Positions 55,138 through 64,000 of a stretch of DNA of 64,000 bases are shown piece by piece. Position numbers and translations under genes: made by a program. Below the pieces are notes generated by a model. The model ran no database searches. It had not been told where the DNA came from and saw nothing but the letters and a program-made list of their open reading frames with translations. Origin of the DNA: an uncultured Myxococcales bacterium (lineage in GTDB: Bacteria; Myxococcota_A; UBA9042; DTJE01); assembly GCA_903936705.1 (NCBI GenBank), contig CAIZWN010000020.1:1-64000 (forward strand), written 5' to 3'. Within the stretch, counting starts at the first letter, position 1. Each line of letters starts with the position of its first letter.

Positions 55138-56820
55138 TTAGTGGGACCAGAGGCTGTCGGTGACCACGTCGGTCTTGTACCAGTCCTTCGCCGAGGCCCC
55201 GGATGCATTGACCCAGGTCAGGAAGTTCGGGTACGCCGTCGAGAACTCGACACCTTCGACCGGCCACGCCCACTGCTCGGGGATATCCAGCGCGAACGGC
55301 AGGTTGCAGATCGATTTGTACCAGATCCCCTGGTTCACGACCGAATTGTCGTCACCCGTCCCGAAGAGGCTCATGTCAGCCAAGGCCGTCGGGGCGTGAT
55401 TCACCATGTGGATCTCATGCCCACGCTGGGCCGTGCGGAACACGAAGGGATCCCAAGGGGGAGCGCCCAGGCTGGCCACGGTCTGGGGCGTCTTGAATGC
55501 AACACGCAACTGGAACTCGGGTCCTTCACCTGCATAGCAGCCGGTCTGGGTGTTGAACGTCGTGCATGTCGCGCCGGACGTGGCGGCAACGGCCTGCTGG
55601 TCCGCAAAGATCTGGTACACGAGGCTGGACTGGCCGGCCTCGGGCACGATTGCCTGCGCTGTTCCGCCGTTGAGGGTCAGCGTTGCGGTCTGAACCAGCG
55701 ATGCGACGACCCCCGGCAGGTGTAAGGCGAACCCGTTGTTGTTCCCGGATCCCCAGGCCGCCAGCTTGAAGGTCGCGACCAGGTCCAGCACCTTGCCGTC
55801 CCTGTTTTCGACGCGCAGGAACTGGTATCGAACCACCATGTCGTTGAAGTCGTAGTCACCGTGCAGCGGCCACGAATCCTCGAACACGAAAGTCCCAAAG
55901 CCGGCGCTGGACGGCGTGAAGATGTCGAAGGCCCGGGCAGGATCATCCGGATGATCATCGTTGCCATCAAGAACGCCGTCCTTGTCGCGGTCCAACACCT
56001 CCGGAACCGGGGCGATATCGGAAACGTCGATGGCATCAGCAGGATCAGAATGCACGCTGTAGAGCGTGTCGTTGAAATCGTGATCACAACCGCTGTCGCC
56101 GCGATTCAGGTCTTCCATGCCCAGAACGATCATGCCCGACTTGACGTCGTTCAGCAGGACCGTATGGGCCTTCATCGCCGAATCCGATTCGGGGTTCAGA
56201 TGCTTGAGCGTGTAGTAGACCGCCCCACCGCCAGGAGGTCCGCCTGTGGGTTTCGTTGTCACGCCGCTCTTGCTGTCAAAGCCGTTGGCCACAACCAGGA
56301 AACCGATGTTCTGGCCAACATCGAAGTGCCCCAACTTCACCGTATCGCCCAATCTAAGGCCCAGCGACGACCCGCCATCATTGTTGAACGAGGCGTTCGG
56401 GAACACTATCGTTTCGCGAACGTCGTTCTTCGTCTGCGGAACCTGATTGTCTGGAAACGAAAAGAACCCGAACGAATTCTTGTAGGCAGCGCCCTCGTGG
56501 ATGAAGGTCACGTAGACATCCGCGGCCTTCTTCAGGTGGACGTTGGCCCCAAAGTCATCGGTGATGAGATCGGGGTTGTTGGTCCGGATGTCTCGCCGTT
56601 CGGGCAGGACCCCGCCCAGGCGCGTCAGGAAATCGTTTGACGGAACCTTCTTGAGGCTCGCGTTGATTACCTTCGGGATACCCGAACTGTCGTAACTGGA
56701 TGAGTATGGTTCAACAAGGAAACGCCAGGTGAGCTTGCCCTTGCTGTCGAAGGTCAGAGCCATGGCGGCCGTCGAAACGACCATCAGGGCCGCAACCACG
56801 AGGATGCGCATCGTCTTCAT
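55138..56820 (-). CDS. Secreted LruC/DUF4114 domain protein
   Basis: 560 aa from ATG 56820 (AGGGGGG about 7 nt upstream; an ATG at 56826 overlaps the previous stop). A signal peptide ends at Ala-Met-Ala about residue 20. DUF4114-like CDHDFNDTLYSV lies near 270-280 and the LruC signature HGDYDFNDMVVRYQF near 325-340. These Asp-rich loops probably bind calcium. LruC proteins are surface or matrix proteins first named from Leptospira. It is coupled to the small lipoprotein gene upstream by 2 bp. Confidence 0.82.
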   Translation of the reverse strand: MKTMRILVVAALMVVSTAAMALTFDSKGKLTWRFLVEPYSSSYDSSGIPKVINASLKKVPSNDFLTRLGGVLPERRDIRTNNPDLITDDFGANVHLKKAADVYVTFIHEGAAYKNSFGFFSFPDNQVPQTKNDVRETIVFPNASFNNDGGSSLGLRLGDTVKLGHFDVGQNIGFLVVANGFDSKSGVTTKPTGGPPGGGAVYYTLKHLNPESDSAMKAHTVLLNDVKSGMIVLGMEDLNRGDSGCDHDFNDTLYSVHSDPADAIDVSDIAPVPEVLDRDKDGVLDGNDDHPDDPARAFDIFTPSSAGFGTFVFEDSWPLHGDYDFNDMVVRYQFLRVENRDGKVLDLVATFKLAAWGSGNNNGFALHLPGVVASLVQTATLTLNGGTAQAIVPEAGQSSLVYQIFADQQAVAATSGATCTTFNTQTGCYAGEGPEFQLRVAFKTPQTVASLGAPPWDPFVFRTAQRGHEIHMVNHAPTALADMSLFGTGDDNSVVNQGIWYKSICNLPFALDIPEQWAWPVEGVEFSTAYPNFLTWVNASGASAKDWYKTDVVTDSLWSH

Positions 56821-56822
56821 GG

Positions 56823-57299
56823 TCATTCCCCCCTGCCGAACTCGACGGTCACACGACCGTCGGTCACCAGCACGCGGTCCCAGTTTTTCGCGCCTACGAT
56901 GTTGACCACGATGTTGACAGCGTCCTGGTCCAGAGTCATCACCGCGGAACCGACCCACTTGCCGTTCTCATCCGTCACTCCCTTTGCCAGCAGAACCTGG
57001 TCCCCAGGCAGTTCGGACGAGTCATCAAAGACAGACACGACTACATCCGGCCACGGCTCGCCGTCCAGATGCACAACCAGAACATCCAATTCGACGCCGC
57101 TGGTCATCAGCCAGTCGAATGTGGGCTGGGCCCATACATTCTGGCTGAGACATTGGCTGCCTGGGACGTCCCCGAGTACGTCATTCGAGTCTGGCGGGTA
57201 GGCGTCTTCCTCGTACGGCAGGCCGTTTCCGCCGGAACCGTCACAACCTCCTAGGGCCGCAATGGCCACCAGGAACATCCAGAGGTTTTGTCTTTTCAT
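56823..57299 (-). CDS. Small lipoprotein with a beta-sandwich
   Basis: 158 aa from ATG 57299 (GGAGGGG 4 nt upstream), lipobox Leu-Gly-Gly-Cys19, then an Asp/Pro linker. Residues 70-155 show strands of a carboxypeptidase-regulatory-like or SpaA-like fold (GVELDVLVVHLDGEPWPDVVVSVF, TDENGKWVGSAVMTL). It lies 2 bp before the LruC gene start and is co-expressed with it. A role as a surface anchor or partner of the LruC protein is inferred from position alone. Confidence 0.72.
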   Translation of the reverse strand: MKRQNLWMFLVAIAALGGCDGSGGNGLPYEEDAYPPDSNDVLGDVPGSQCLSQNVWAQPTFDWLMTSGVELDVLVVHLDGEPWPDVVVSVFDDSSELPGDQVLLAKGVTDENGKWVGSAVMTLDQDAVNIVVNIVGAKNWDRVLVTDGRVTVEFGRGE

Positions 57300-57441
57300 G
57301 GTCCCCTCCTTCCAGCCCGCACCCAGGGAAGCGGGTCAATCTCCACGTCGTCTGCAAACCCGCATCACATCATGAACACATTGACACTCGTGCATTCATC
57401 GGACGGTCCGGTTAGAAAGTTTAGACTCTACCCATGCAAAG

Positions 57442-57462
57442 GGGCAACCAATCTACTTGCCC
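57442..57462 (-). terminator. Weak hairpin, possible terminator
   Basis: GGGCAA (57442-57447) pairs with TTGCCC (57457-57462) around a 9-nt loop, followed on the minus strand by CCTTTG. It lies 74 bp past the stop of the ZU5-like lipoprotein gene. A six-pair stem without a clean U-run makes this tentative; it could equally be an operator for the gene at 57299. The 236-bp gap shows nothing else. Confidence 0.25.
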
Positions 57463-57535
57463 TTGTCACGTGGCCCCAATGGCCAAGCGGCACACCGACC
57501 GACCTCATACGGCAACATCAACCTTGAAGGCTGGT

Positions 57536-58585
57536 TCAGCGATTCAGGACCCTCAGGACCCGGATCGGTTCGCCGCCTGCTGCAGTCCAGGTGTCCTCGA
57601 CTACCGCGACGGTTCCTGTCACACAGAAAGGTTTTCTTCCGGTTTCGATTCCATCGGCGTCCAGCAGCACCAGGTCGTTTTCATCAATCCGCAGAGGGAT
57701 GGGCTGGGAAGTGCTTACGGGAAATCGCTGCAGGCCCGAACAATGACATCCCCCTTTATTCGCCTGGCAGGAGGTGAACCACTCGTCCATCCTGGTGATA
57801 CCGGAACATGAAGAACCGTCCGGAAAGCAGGACAACGGGGCCTGGAAATCGGCCGATGTTGCATCCTGGTTCAGGAAGGTGGATTCCGATGATTCGCTGA
57901 TTGTCACTACTCCCAGCTGAGCCAGGCCCCATGTTCCTGCGCGATCAGGACAGTATGTCGGGGCCGACAACGGGAATGGAGCGCCTTCGAGGCAGGTCGC
58001 AACCTGGCGCCAGGTGGTCGCAATCTCGCCTCCGCATGGGGAAAAGTCGCGCCAAATCTTGGCGCAATCGATTGACAACTGACCTGGGGACGTTCGCAGC
58101 ACACCAGCGTATCTGCCGCCTACCGAAATCCCGCCAGATAGGCGCCCTTCGCTGAGGCTGGAACCGGCAACTTCCTCCCAAATGCCGTTTGCCAGCAGGG
58201 CCAGAACGACGATATTGCCGACACCCGGTTCTCCGTCGTAGACAATCGACAGGCTGGCAACCGGATCAAACGTCGTGTCGGCAGGATCGACGTCGTAGAC
58301 GCTGGTTACCGAGCCCGATTGGGCAGGACCTGGTGTAAGCGAGACTTCGGCGTCCTTTTCCAACGATCCCGCCGGTATGATCAAAGTCCCCCAGCCCTGT
58401 CCGGTCGAGATGGTGCCTCCGGTGGCCGCCGGTATTACCTCCGCAAAGATCGTCCCCTCATCGGGGTCAGCCGAGCCGCCGACGTCGTGGCCGTCGCCCC
58501 CGCAAGACATCGCCGGTACCGCCGCAACGACCGCCGCAACGACCGCCGCCAGAAGGCATATGGGATCCCCACGTGATCGCATCAA
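57536..58585 (-). CDS. Lipoprotein with ZU5-like domain
   Basis: 349 aa, lipobox Ala-Met-Ser-Cys28. The signal helix has a repeated AVVAAVVAAV segment, caused by a 12-bp DNA repeat (near 58520-58550). Residues about 50-110 (GGTISTGQGWGTLIIPAGSLEKDAEVSLTP) resemble the ZU5 pattern of proline-rich bacterial surface proteins. The C-terminal half is Cys-rich (DCAKIW, CGGEI, CLEG, CPDRAG, CFPDGSSCSG, CQANKGGCHCSG), suggesting several disulfides. Function is unknown. It lies 80 bp downstream of the LinD-like gene, possibly in one transcript. Confidence 0.75.
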   Translation of the reverse strand: MMRSRGDPICLLAAVVAAVVAAVPAMSCGGDGHDVGGSADPDEGTIFAEVIPAATGGTISTGQGWGTLIIPAGSLEKDAEVSLTPGPAQSGSVTSVYDVDPADTTFDPVASLSIVYDGEPGVGNIVVLALLANGIWEEVAGSSLSEGRLSGGISVGGRYAGVLRTSPGQLSIDCAKIWRDFSPCGGEIATTWRQVATCLEGAPFPLSAPTYCPDRAGTWGLAQLGVVTISESSESTFLNQDATSADFQAPLSCFPDGSSCSGITRMDEWFTSCQANKGGCHCSGLQRFPVSTSQPIPLRIDENDLVLLDADGIETGRKPFCVTGTVAVVEDTWTAAGGEPIRVLRVLNR

Positions 58586-58665
58586 GACCTCCGTGCATGA
58601 CTTCGACTCGATTGTCCTGCCGGCATTGGGCCAGTCAAGTTTTCGACCACAGGAAGGACTACGAC

Positions 58666-60330
58666 CTAGAGTGCCTGTACGACCAGATCGTGCGGCCCAT
58701 CCATTCCGACAGTGACCTCGGCTCGGTCGCTGGAAGAAACTGTCGAGACCAGGATTTTGTCGATGAATACCTGCCAGGACGAGGATGGGTCCAGGCCCTC
58801 GATGCGCACGATCGTCGTCCCGCTGGTCCTTGTTCCCGGCTCGAACGAGGCAACCAGCGCACGCCTGGATCGATCGAAAAGCGCCCGCCTCACAAGGATG
58901 GCCGGAAAATCGACCCCGGTCAGACGCGGCTGGGTGAAATGGGCGTCGTCAAACGGTCGTTCATGAACGGCCCTCCAGCCGCCCGGAGGATTAACGCGGG
59001 CAAAGGCAATCAACTTGTCGGTCAGGTTGGTGCATGGCGACGTGGACACTGGCGGACAGCGATAGTGTAGACCGCCGGCATCCTGGACCCGCGGGAACGT
59101 CCGATCGGCGTAGGCCAGCAGTCGGTCACGTGCGTCCAGATCCCCGAGTTCGCCCGCCAGCATCGCGAAAAAGCCATATCGCACCCTGGGTTCCCATGTC
59201 TCGTCCTTCAGGATCGCCGCCCCATCCGCCGTCGGCGTGTAGTGCCGCGCCTTCCATAACGGCCATCGAGATTCCACGAACCCGGGTTTCCAGGCGTGCA
59301 TGAACGTTCCGGTCCAGCCGTTCGCGGAGGCCGATTCGAAAGTGATGACGCCCTCGTCAATCAGTTGCCGGATCAGTTCGTCATTCGAGTTGCCGTAACG
59401 CGGGTTTGCCTGCGAAAGCGTCGAGTCCTGCTTGACCAGGTACAGCATTGCCGTTTCGCCAGTCTTAGAGTCGGTTAGTTCCTTGCTGACGAAAAAGTCG
59501 TAGAACTGTTCGCTGACTGCGAACCGGTCGGTTCCATGAGTGGCGTCGTACAGTTTGAATGCCAGGATCGGATGCTGGTTGCATTCGGGGAAAACGGCGT
59601 TCGGCTCGCAGCAGATCCCGTGGTAGGGGTTGTCGGCCATCTGGCGGTGCATGACGTCGATGATTGCCTTGTTGTCGTAGGTGTAGCGTTCGTCGGGGGC
59701 CCATTCATAGACGATTGACCCGGGAGTGTCCCACGAAAAATCCCTGTACAGGGCCGCATACAGGTTCATAAGGTGCGCGACGTGCCCGGAGTACATGATG
59801 TTCTTCTCACCCACGGGATCGTGCCGTTCGGGATACGGCATGTCCAGGTTGGGTTCGAGGGTCGAAATTCCCTTGCTGGTTTCGGCCCAGTACTCCCACA
59901 CCGGCTTCAGGAGGATTTTGTGAATCAGACGGTCGATGGCAGGTCCGATTGCCTCGGACCAGGCTGGCAACTGGTGGTACTGCACCACGGACAGAAAATA
60001 TCCCGAGAATGCGATCGAGTAGCGGTAAGAGGTCAGGTCAAGCTGTCCGTTCGCCTCGAGGTCGGTGAAATCGTCCAGGGGCCGTGCTGCCAGACCGAGG
60101 ATGAATTTCAGTTGGCCCATGGCATCGGGAGTCAGCGACGGGTAGGACGACGGATCGACCGCCGGCAATGATGGCCCAGGATCGGCGCCAACGGCGTCGG
60201 CTTGGGAACCCACGTCATCCAAAGCGACCACGTCCCGCAATGAACATGCCCCAGGCGCCGCAAGAAGGATCAGCCCGATGGAAACCACCAGTCGCCTCGC
60301 CGCCGTCTTGACCTGCAAGCCAGTTGCCAT
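58666..60330 (-). CDS. Linalool dehydratase/isomerase-like lipoprotein
   Basis: 554 aa from ATG 60330 (GGGG upstream), lipobox Pro-Gly-Ala-Cys29. The catalytic region shows His183 and His186 in YSGHVAHLMNLYAALY and a Cys pair nine residues apart, Cys241 and Cys250 (CCEPNAVFPECNQHP), with Cys240 beside it. Known: linalool dehydratase/isomerase uses a Cys pair with this spacing and a His on a toroidal helical barrel. Similarity of the motif is clear. Whether it acts on terpene alcohols or another substrate is open, as the family is broad. Export as a lipoprotein is unusual for a terpene enzyme, which is normally periplasmic soluble. Confidence 0.78.
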   Translation of the reverse strand: MATGLQVKTAARRLVVSIGLILLAAPGACSLRDVVALDDVGSQADAVGADPGPSLPAVDPSSYPSLTPDAMGQLKFILGLAARPLDDFTDLEANGQLDLTSYRYSIAFSGYFLSVVQYHQLPAWSEAIGPAIDRLIHKILLKPVWEYWAETSKGISTLEPNLDMPYPERHDPVGEKNIMYSGHVAHLMNLYAALYRDFSWDTPGSIVYEWAPDERYTYDNKAIIDVMHRQMADNPYHGICCEPNAVFPECNQHPILAFKLYDATHGTDRFAVSEQFYDFFVSKELTDSKTGETAMLYLVKQDSTLSQANPRYGNSNDELIRQLIDEGVITFESASANGWTGTFMHAWKPGFVESRWPLWKARHYTPTADGAAILKDETWEPRVRYGFFAMLAGELGDLDARDRLLAYADRTFPRVQDAGGLHYRCPPVSTSPCTNLTDKLIAFARVNPPGGWRAVHERPFDDAHFTQPRLTGVDFPAILVRRALFDRSRRALVASFEPGTRTSGTTIVRIEGLDPSSSWQVFIDKILVSTVSSSDRAEVTVGMDGPHDLVVQAL

Positions 60331-60486
60331 GCGCCACCCCACAAAACGGGGGAAGAATACCGGAAACACACGGCAAGCAGATATGACCTTTGACCACGGA
60401 CGTTTGGTCAGACAGACAGTACCAGTCGGGAGGTCCACGCTGTCTGAACCAGATGGTTTGCGCCATGGCACAGGGAAACGCGCCTG

Positions 60487-63069
60487 CTAGGGCTGAACCA
60501 GGATGCCGGCGTAGCGCTGCGCCCAGTAGGCCAACTGGAATGCGGTGGGACTGACCATGCCTTGGCCGTTGCTTCCGCCAACCATCTCGTATGGATTGCC
60601 GTTCCACCACATCGTGCGAATCTCATCGTAGGGAAAGACGGTGTCCCACTGCGGGTCATCGAAGCGATCATTGACGTTGCGCACGCAATCCTTTCGGTGG
60701 CTGTTGTCCACCCCCCAGTCACGAATGTCACGAGGCATTTCGCGCAAGGTCTGCACCGCCTTTGCGACCTCGGCCTCGCCGGGGACCGCCAGGGCAACGA
60801 TGGCGGCCCACAATGGCTGCCGCTCGGGCCGCTCGTACTCGTACAGCCCCAGCAGGCCGTCCAGGTACTTCGCTCGCCGCGTCGGGTTCGGTTCGTAGCG
60901 CAGCAGAGTCGCGTAGGCCAGCATCGCCAGCTCGTGGTCGCTGTGGTTCGCGCTGGACGGGTTGCTGACCGTGATGGCCTTCCTGGACCAGCGCGCCACC
61001 TCGTCGTACCGGTACTCGGTCACAAGACGATCATAGGCCGCGTACAAAGCCGGGTCGCCTGTCATGTGCCAGGCGGACAGCAGGTGTCCGAGGATCTCGA
61101 TGCCATTCAGCCAGCCGCCGCCGAATTCGGCCTCCAGGCAAGCCTCCAGCGGGTAGTCAATCCCGCAGTTTTCAAGGCCATCGACCGTGATCGAGACGCG
61201 CTCGGGCTCCCAATGCCCGAAAGAGGTGGCAATACCATCCAGATCTTTAAGCGTGTATCCGCCATCAACTATGTAGCGAGCCAGCGCTCCGGCGTGCTCG
61301 GCCACTGCCGCACGCTCGTCCGGGTTCTTGGCGCACAGATCGTAGAACAGCGGGAAGCCGAAGAAGTGTCCGGTGGTCTCGTCAGATGAAGTGTCGTCCT
61401 TCCACATGTAACGGACGCCCTCGTACGTCACTTCGTGCCAACGATCCGGTTCGTTCTGCTTGAGGGCGAACAGCGCAGTTTCGTCCTCCCGGACCAGGGA
61501 CCGCGTAATGAAACCACGCTTGAGCCCCGCGGCCTCAAAAGCGACCGCCGGAACGTCGATTTCCAGGAACATGGTGTCCATGGCCTTGCGAGCGGCGAGG
61601 TAGTACTTCTCGTCCTGGGTGACCGAGTAAGCCATGCACAGCGCGCCCACTCCCATCTGGGTCCACAGGCCGTCGTTATCGAAGTCGCTTTGAGCCCATG
61701 CGGTCGGGTTCCAGGGGTCGTCGGACCAGGTGTCCGACATCAGGAAGCCGTCCATGCGCCAGAAACGCTGTATCCACACGTCGAACAGTTCCGATTCCTT
61801 GTCGGCAATCCGACGTTCCACGAATCTGACCCTGGTTGCCCCGGCGGAAGTCCCAATCCAGTAGGAACCGTCGTCAGCCACGGCCACCGCAGTAACGGCG
61901 TCATCCGGCAGCCAGCGTTTTGACACGTAGTGACTGAACGAAAGCGGACCCGGCCCTGGGACCACCTTCACGGCACTGGCCCCTCTGGCGTGCCCGATCA
62001 GCACGTCGTCCCCGGCCTGGTCCACCGCCGTCAGATCGCTTGTCGGCAATTCGCCCTTCATCGGAACGAAGGTCAGCCCCGCATCGCCGCTGGCAGAAAC
62101 CGTTGCCAATCCGCCCTTGCACGCAACACGCACCGCTTGTCCAGACGACGAACGGGAACCTCCGAGGGCACTCGCTGCCCCAAGGGATTCATCCAGAATC
62201 AACGGATCAAGCCCCAGCCGCAGCGACCCGTCGGCCAGCAGGCTCAAGGTCTTGGTGCCGGCCACGGCAACGTCAAGTACATCCCATCCGGAGGTGCCAT
62301 CTACCGGACCGAAGTCGCCAGACGACCCCCAGAATACCCCGTCCGTGGTGCCAGCCACCAACGTTCCGTCCGGAACGAACGCGACCGACGTGAATGCCGC
62401 CAACCCAGCCCCCAGGGTCACAGTCGGGTTGCCAGCAACGTCCACCAGCTGGATCCCGTTGGCAAACGCCACGGCAACCATCGTCTCGTCGGCCGAAAGC
62501 GCAAGGTCCTGTATGGGATTAGCCATTGGCCCAACGATCAGGTCCTGGGGCAACGTCACCTTCTCGAAGCGATCCTTTGCAACAGTCCACCGGTACAGTC
62601 CCGAAGGCGTGCCGGCCCATACCTCGGCGCCCACGGCCAGCAGGGCGCGAACGTCCAGATCCGGCAGGACGTCGATCGTACGGAACTGCGTCGGTTCGTC
62701 GGCAAGGTAGGGGCTGTCAACCACCCGGTCGGCATGCTCGCGTACGGCGTGGATGAAGGCGGCATCAGGGATGACGTCCGCCTGGGAATCCGGGACGGCA
62801 TCGCCGGTAAGATCCCCCCCAAGATCGGACAAAACGTCTTGTTCGCCATCGAGCGCCAGATCGCCAGCCTCGGAATCGCCAGCCTGGTCAGGCACATAGA
62901 TGTCACCGGTTCCTTCATCCGCCGTCCCGTCAAATGCAAAATCGGTAGCCTGATCGGCCGGCAGATCCCCGCCAGAATCCGACGTTCCGCCATCCGATGA
63001 ACATCCGACCAGGGCCGCGGCGGCAGCAACAGTCAACAGCCACACTCGAACCGACACCACGCAACGCAT
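60487..63069 (-). CDS. Lipoprotein with beta-propeller and helical-barrel domains
   Basis: 860 aa from ATG 63069 (GGAGG 6 nt upstream), lipobox Leu-Val-Gly-Cys23. A long Asp/Gly-rich linker (25-110) is followed by repeated blades (GLYRWTVAKDRFEKV, SYWIGTSAGATRV) consistent with a propeller to about 430. From 440 to the end a helical alpha/alpha-toroid pattern appears (MDGFLMSDTWSDDPWNP, HSDHELAMLAYATLLRY), as in six-hairpin glycosidases and LinD-like proteins. No catalytic residue can be assigned. It lies upstream of the LinD-like gene (156 bp) on the same strand. Confidence 0.7.
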   Translation of the reverse strand: MRCVVSVRVWLLTVAAAAALVGCSSDGGTSDSGGDLPADQATDFAFDGTADEGTGDIYVPDQAGDSEAGDLALDGEQDVLSDLGGDLTGDAVPDSQADVIPDAAFIHAVREHADRVVDSPYLADEPTQFRTIDVLPDLDVRALLAVGAEVWAGTPSGLYRWTVAKDRFEKVTLPQDLIVGPMANPIQDLALSADETMVAVAFANGIQLVDVAGNPTVTLGAGLAAFTSVAFVPDGTLVAGTTDGVFWGSSGDFGPVDGTSGWDVLDVAVAGTKTLSLLADGSLRLGLDPLILDESLGAASALGGSRSSSGQAVRVACKGGLATVSASGDAGLTFVPMKGELPTSDLTAVDQAGDDVLIGHARGASAVKVVPGPGPLSFSHYVSKRWLPDDAVTAVAVADDGSYWIGTSAGATRVRFVERRIADKESELFDVWIQRFWRMDGFLMSDTWSDDPWNPTAWAQSDFDNDGLWTQMGVGALCMAYSVTQDEKYYLAARKAMDTMFLEIDVPAVAFEAAGLKRGFITRSLVREDETALFALKQNEPDRWHEVTYEGVRYMWKDDTSSDETTGHFFGFPLFYDLCAKNPDERAAVAEHAGALARYIVDGGYTLKDLDGIATSFGHWEPERVSITVDGLENCGIDYPLEACLEAEFGGGWLNGIEILGHLLSAWHMTGDPALYAAYDRLVTEYRYDEVARWSRKAITVSNPSSANHSDHELAMLAYATLLRYEPNPTRRAKYLDGLLGLYEYERPERQPLWAAIVALAVPGEAEVAKAVQTLREMPRDIRDWGVDNSHRKDCVRNVNDRFDDPQWDTVFPYDEIRTMWWNGNPYEMVGGSNGQGMVSPTAFQLAYWAQRYAGILVQP

Positions 63070-63377
63070 AATGCACCTCCGACTGGAACCACGAAAATCA
63101 GGAAGGGTAGTAATGAACCCTGGAAAACCGGCTTCAGGGAGTATCGACCGTGAAACGGAAGTGGTCAAGACGCCAGTCCACGGCCAGTCCACGGCCAGTC
63201 CACGGCCATCGCTGAATGCCGGCATCCGAGACTTTGTGGAAATCGTGAAGTAGAATCCTTGGACGATGCCCTCCCGGAGAGGGAGCCAATGGCCAGTCCG
63301 GCCGTTCCCTCCACTTTCTTCCTGAAGCGCACGTTTACGGCCACGTACCGTCAGAAGATGATTGGAGGAACTGCCAA
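63070..63377. other. Divergent intergenic region with short repeats
   Basis: This 308-bp gap separates the minus-strand lipoprotein gene from rluA. It contains three 11-bp tandem repeats (63173-63205) and a hairpin CTCCC/GGGAG (63271-63285). A small plus-strand frame follows with its own GGGAG (63290-63409, 39 codons) that overlaps the rluA start out of frame. The small frame may be a leader or chance. No clear -35/-10 pair was found. Confidence 0.5.
63173..63205. repeat. Three tandem 11-bp repeats
   Basis: CCAGTCCACGG occurs three times head to tail (63173-63183, 63184-63194, 63195-63205), outside any coding frame I support, about 105-135 bp upstream of the lipoprotein start on the other strand. 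Slippage or a multi-site operator are both possible. Confidence 0.8.
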
Positions 63378-64000
63378 ATGGCGAGGGAAAGGCGCAGTAC
63401 GGTGCTAGTCGGCGACTCCCCGCGGATCGACCTCGTGGTACAGGGCCTGACTGGCGTCTCCCGCTCGGTAGTGCGCGGGATGTTCGACCATGGCTGCGTC
63501 ATCCTGGACGGTTCGGTTTGCAAGGGGGCCGGGACGCCGGCATTGGCGGGCGCGACCATCGAGGTGTCCTATGACCCGCAATGTCGCTACAAGGAGATCC
63601 CGAGAGCCTTCTCCAACAACGCATTCAGCGTCGTGTTCGAGGATCGTTACCTGATAGTGGTCGAAAAAAGCGCTGGCATTCTGACGGTGCCGACCGTTCG
63701 CAAGGAGCAGGACACGCTGGTCCATCAGGTCGCCCGACACTTCAGCCGAGGCCAGCGCAACCCACAGAAAGCGTTCATTGTTCACCGACTGGATTGCGAC
63801 ACTTCGGGCTTGCTTGTGTTCGCGAGAACCGAGGCCATTCAGCAGGCACTGAAGCAGCAGTTCGCCGATCACAAACCGGAACGCGAATACGCAGCTATTG
63901 TTGCAGGAACGGTTGCAGAGGAAAGCGGGACATACCGCAGCTTCCTCGCGACCGACGATGACCTGGATCAGTTCTCGACCAGCGAGCCTGGCGCAGGCAA
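63378..64000 (+). CDS. RluA-type pseudouridine synthase, partial at the window edge
   Basis: ATG 63378 (GGAGG 10 nt upstream) opens a frame that runs off the window after 207 codons. Residues about 1-75 are an S4-like RNA-binding part (SRSVVRGMFDHGCVILDG). The catalytic domain follows with HRLDCDTSGLLVFART at about 137-152, where the Asp of RLD is the nucleophile that converts uridine to pseudouridine in rRNA or tRNA. The target position cannot be given. The gene is divergent from the lipoprotein genes. Confidence 0.92.
   Translation, partial: MARERRSTVLVGDSPRIDLVVQGLTGVSRSVVRGMFDHGCVILDGSVCKGAGTPALAGATIEVSYDPQCRYKEIPRAFSNNAFSVVFEDRYLIVVEKSAGILTVPTVRKEQDTLVHQVARHFSRGQRNPQKAFIVHRLDCDTSGLLVFARTEAIQQALKQQFADHKPEREYAAIVAGTVAEESGTYRSFLATDDDLDQFSTSEPGAG

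Noticed and set aside
63290-63409. A 39-codon frame with a GGGAG site overlapping the rluA start
   Set aside because: No homology can be judged at this length and it may be chance; noted in the intergenic entry instead of as a gene.

Overview
The window is GC-rich, densely coded bacterial DNA. I infer a member of the Myxococcota or a related former 'deltaproteobacterial' lineage. The grounds are the many lipoproteins with Asp/Val/Pro-rich linkers after the lipobox, a MopE-like protein with Cys-Asn-Asp-Cys-Asp-Gly repeats, an LruC/DUF4114 protein, a FadL-type porin and a hybrid histidine kinase. No rRNA, CRISPR array or convincing tRNA was seen. The taxonomic call rests on gene content only.

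Layout. 1-5136 (-): three overlapping genes encode a C-terminally short DnaE-type polymerase with an intact catalytic triad, a PD-(D/E)XK-like protein, and an RNase J-like metallo-beta-lactamase whose 3' end runs into what looks like an insertion-sequence end (three repeats at 38-bp spacing). 5353-8244 (+): hybrid PAS histidine kinase. 8319-12667 (-): a radical SAM/SPASM protein and a complete dTDP-rhamnose set (rmlA, a fused rmlB-rmlC, rmlD) joined by 4-nt overlaps. 12870-15927 (+): M2-like metallopeptidase and a polytopic membrane protein. 15944-22855 (-): PhnD-like binding protein, RND exporter, receiver plus PEP/pyruvate-binding protein, TetR regulator. 22969-32450: CocE-type hydrolase lipoprotein, diguanylate cyclase, methyltransferase, SUI1/YciH factor, Na/Pi cotransporter-like protein, penicillin acylase family protein.

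32465-33595 (-) is the most striking locus. It is a DUF1573-type lipoprotein whose reading frame is interrupted once, by a UGA exactly where the family has the first Cys of its Cys-Gly-Cys motif. A hairpin with SECIS-like geometry starts 10 nt downstream of the UGA, with its loop opening at nt 19. I read this as a candidate selenoprotein. 33745-43586 holds a HAD phosphatase, a small lipoprotein, a porin, a 1495-residue CehA/McbA-type lipoprotein, phosphoglucomutase and two cyclic-nucleotide-binding proteins.

43621-46680 (-) is a second notable unit: a cobalamin riboswitch heads two lipoproteins and an MFS transporter, which points to a non-canonical cobamide uptake or salvage system. 46796-63069 is an envelope-protein region: MopE-like vWA protein, FadL porin with lipoprotein partner, vWA/transglutaminase-like lipoprotein, LruC protein with small lipoprotein, ZU5-like lipoprotein, a linalool dehydratase/isomerase-like lipoprotein and a propeller plus helical-barrel lipoprotein. 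The window ends inside an RluA-type pseudouridine synthase gene (63378 onward).

Start codons were chosen by Shine-Dalgarno matches, lipobox position and 4-nt overlaps, so many differ from the longest open frame.
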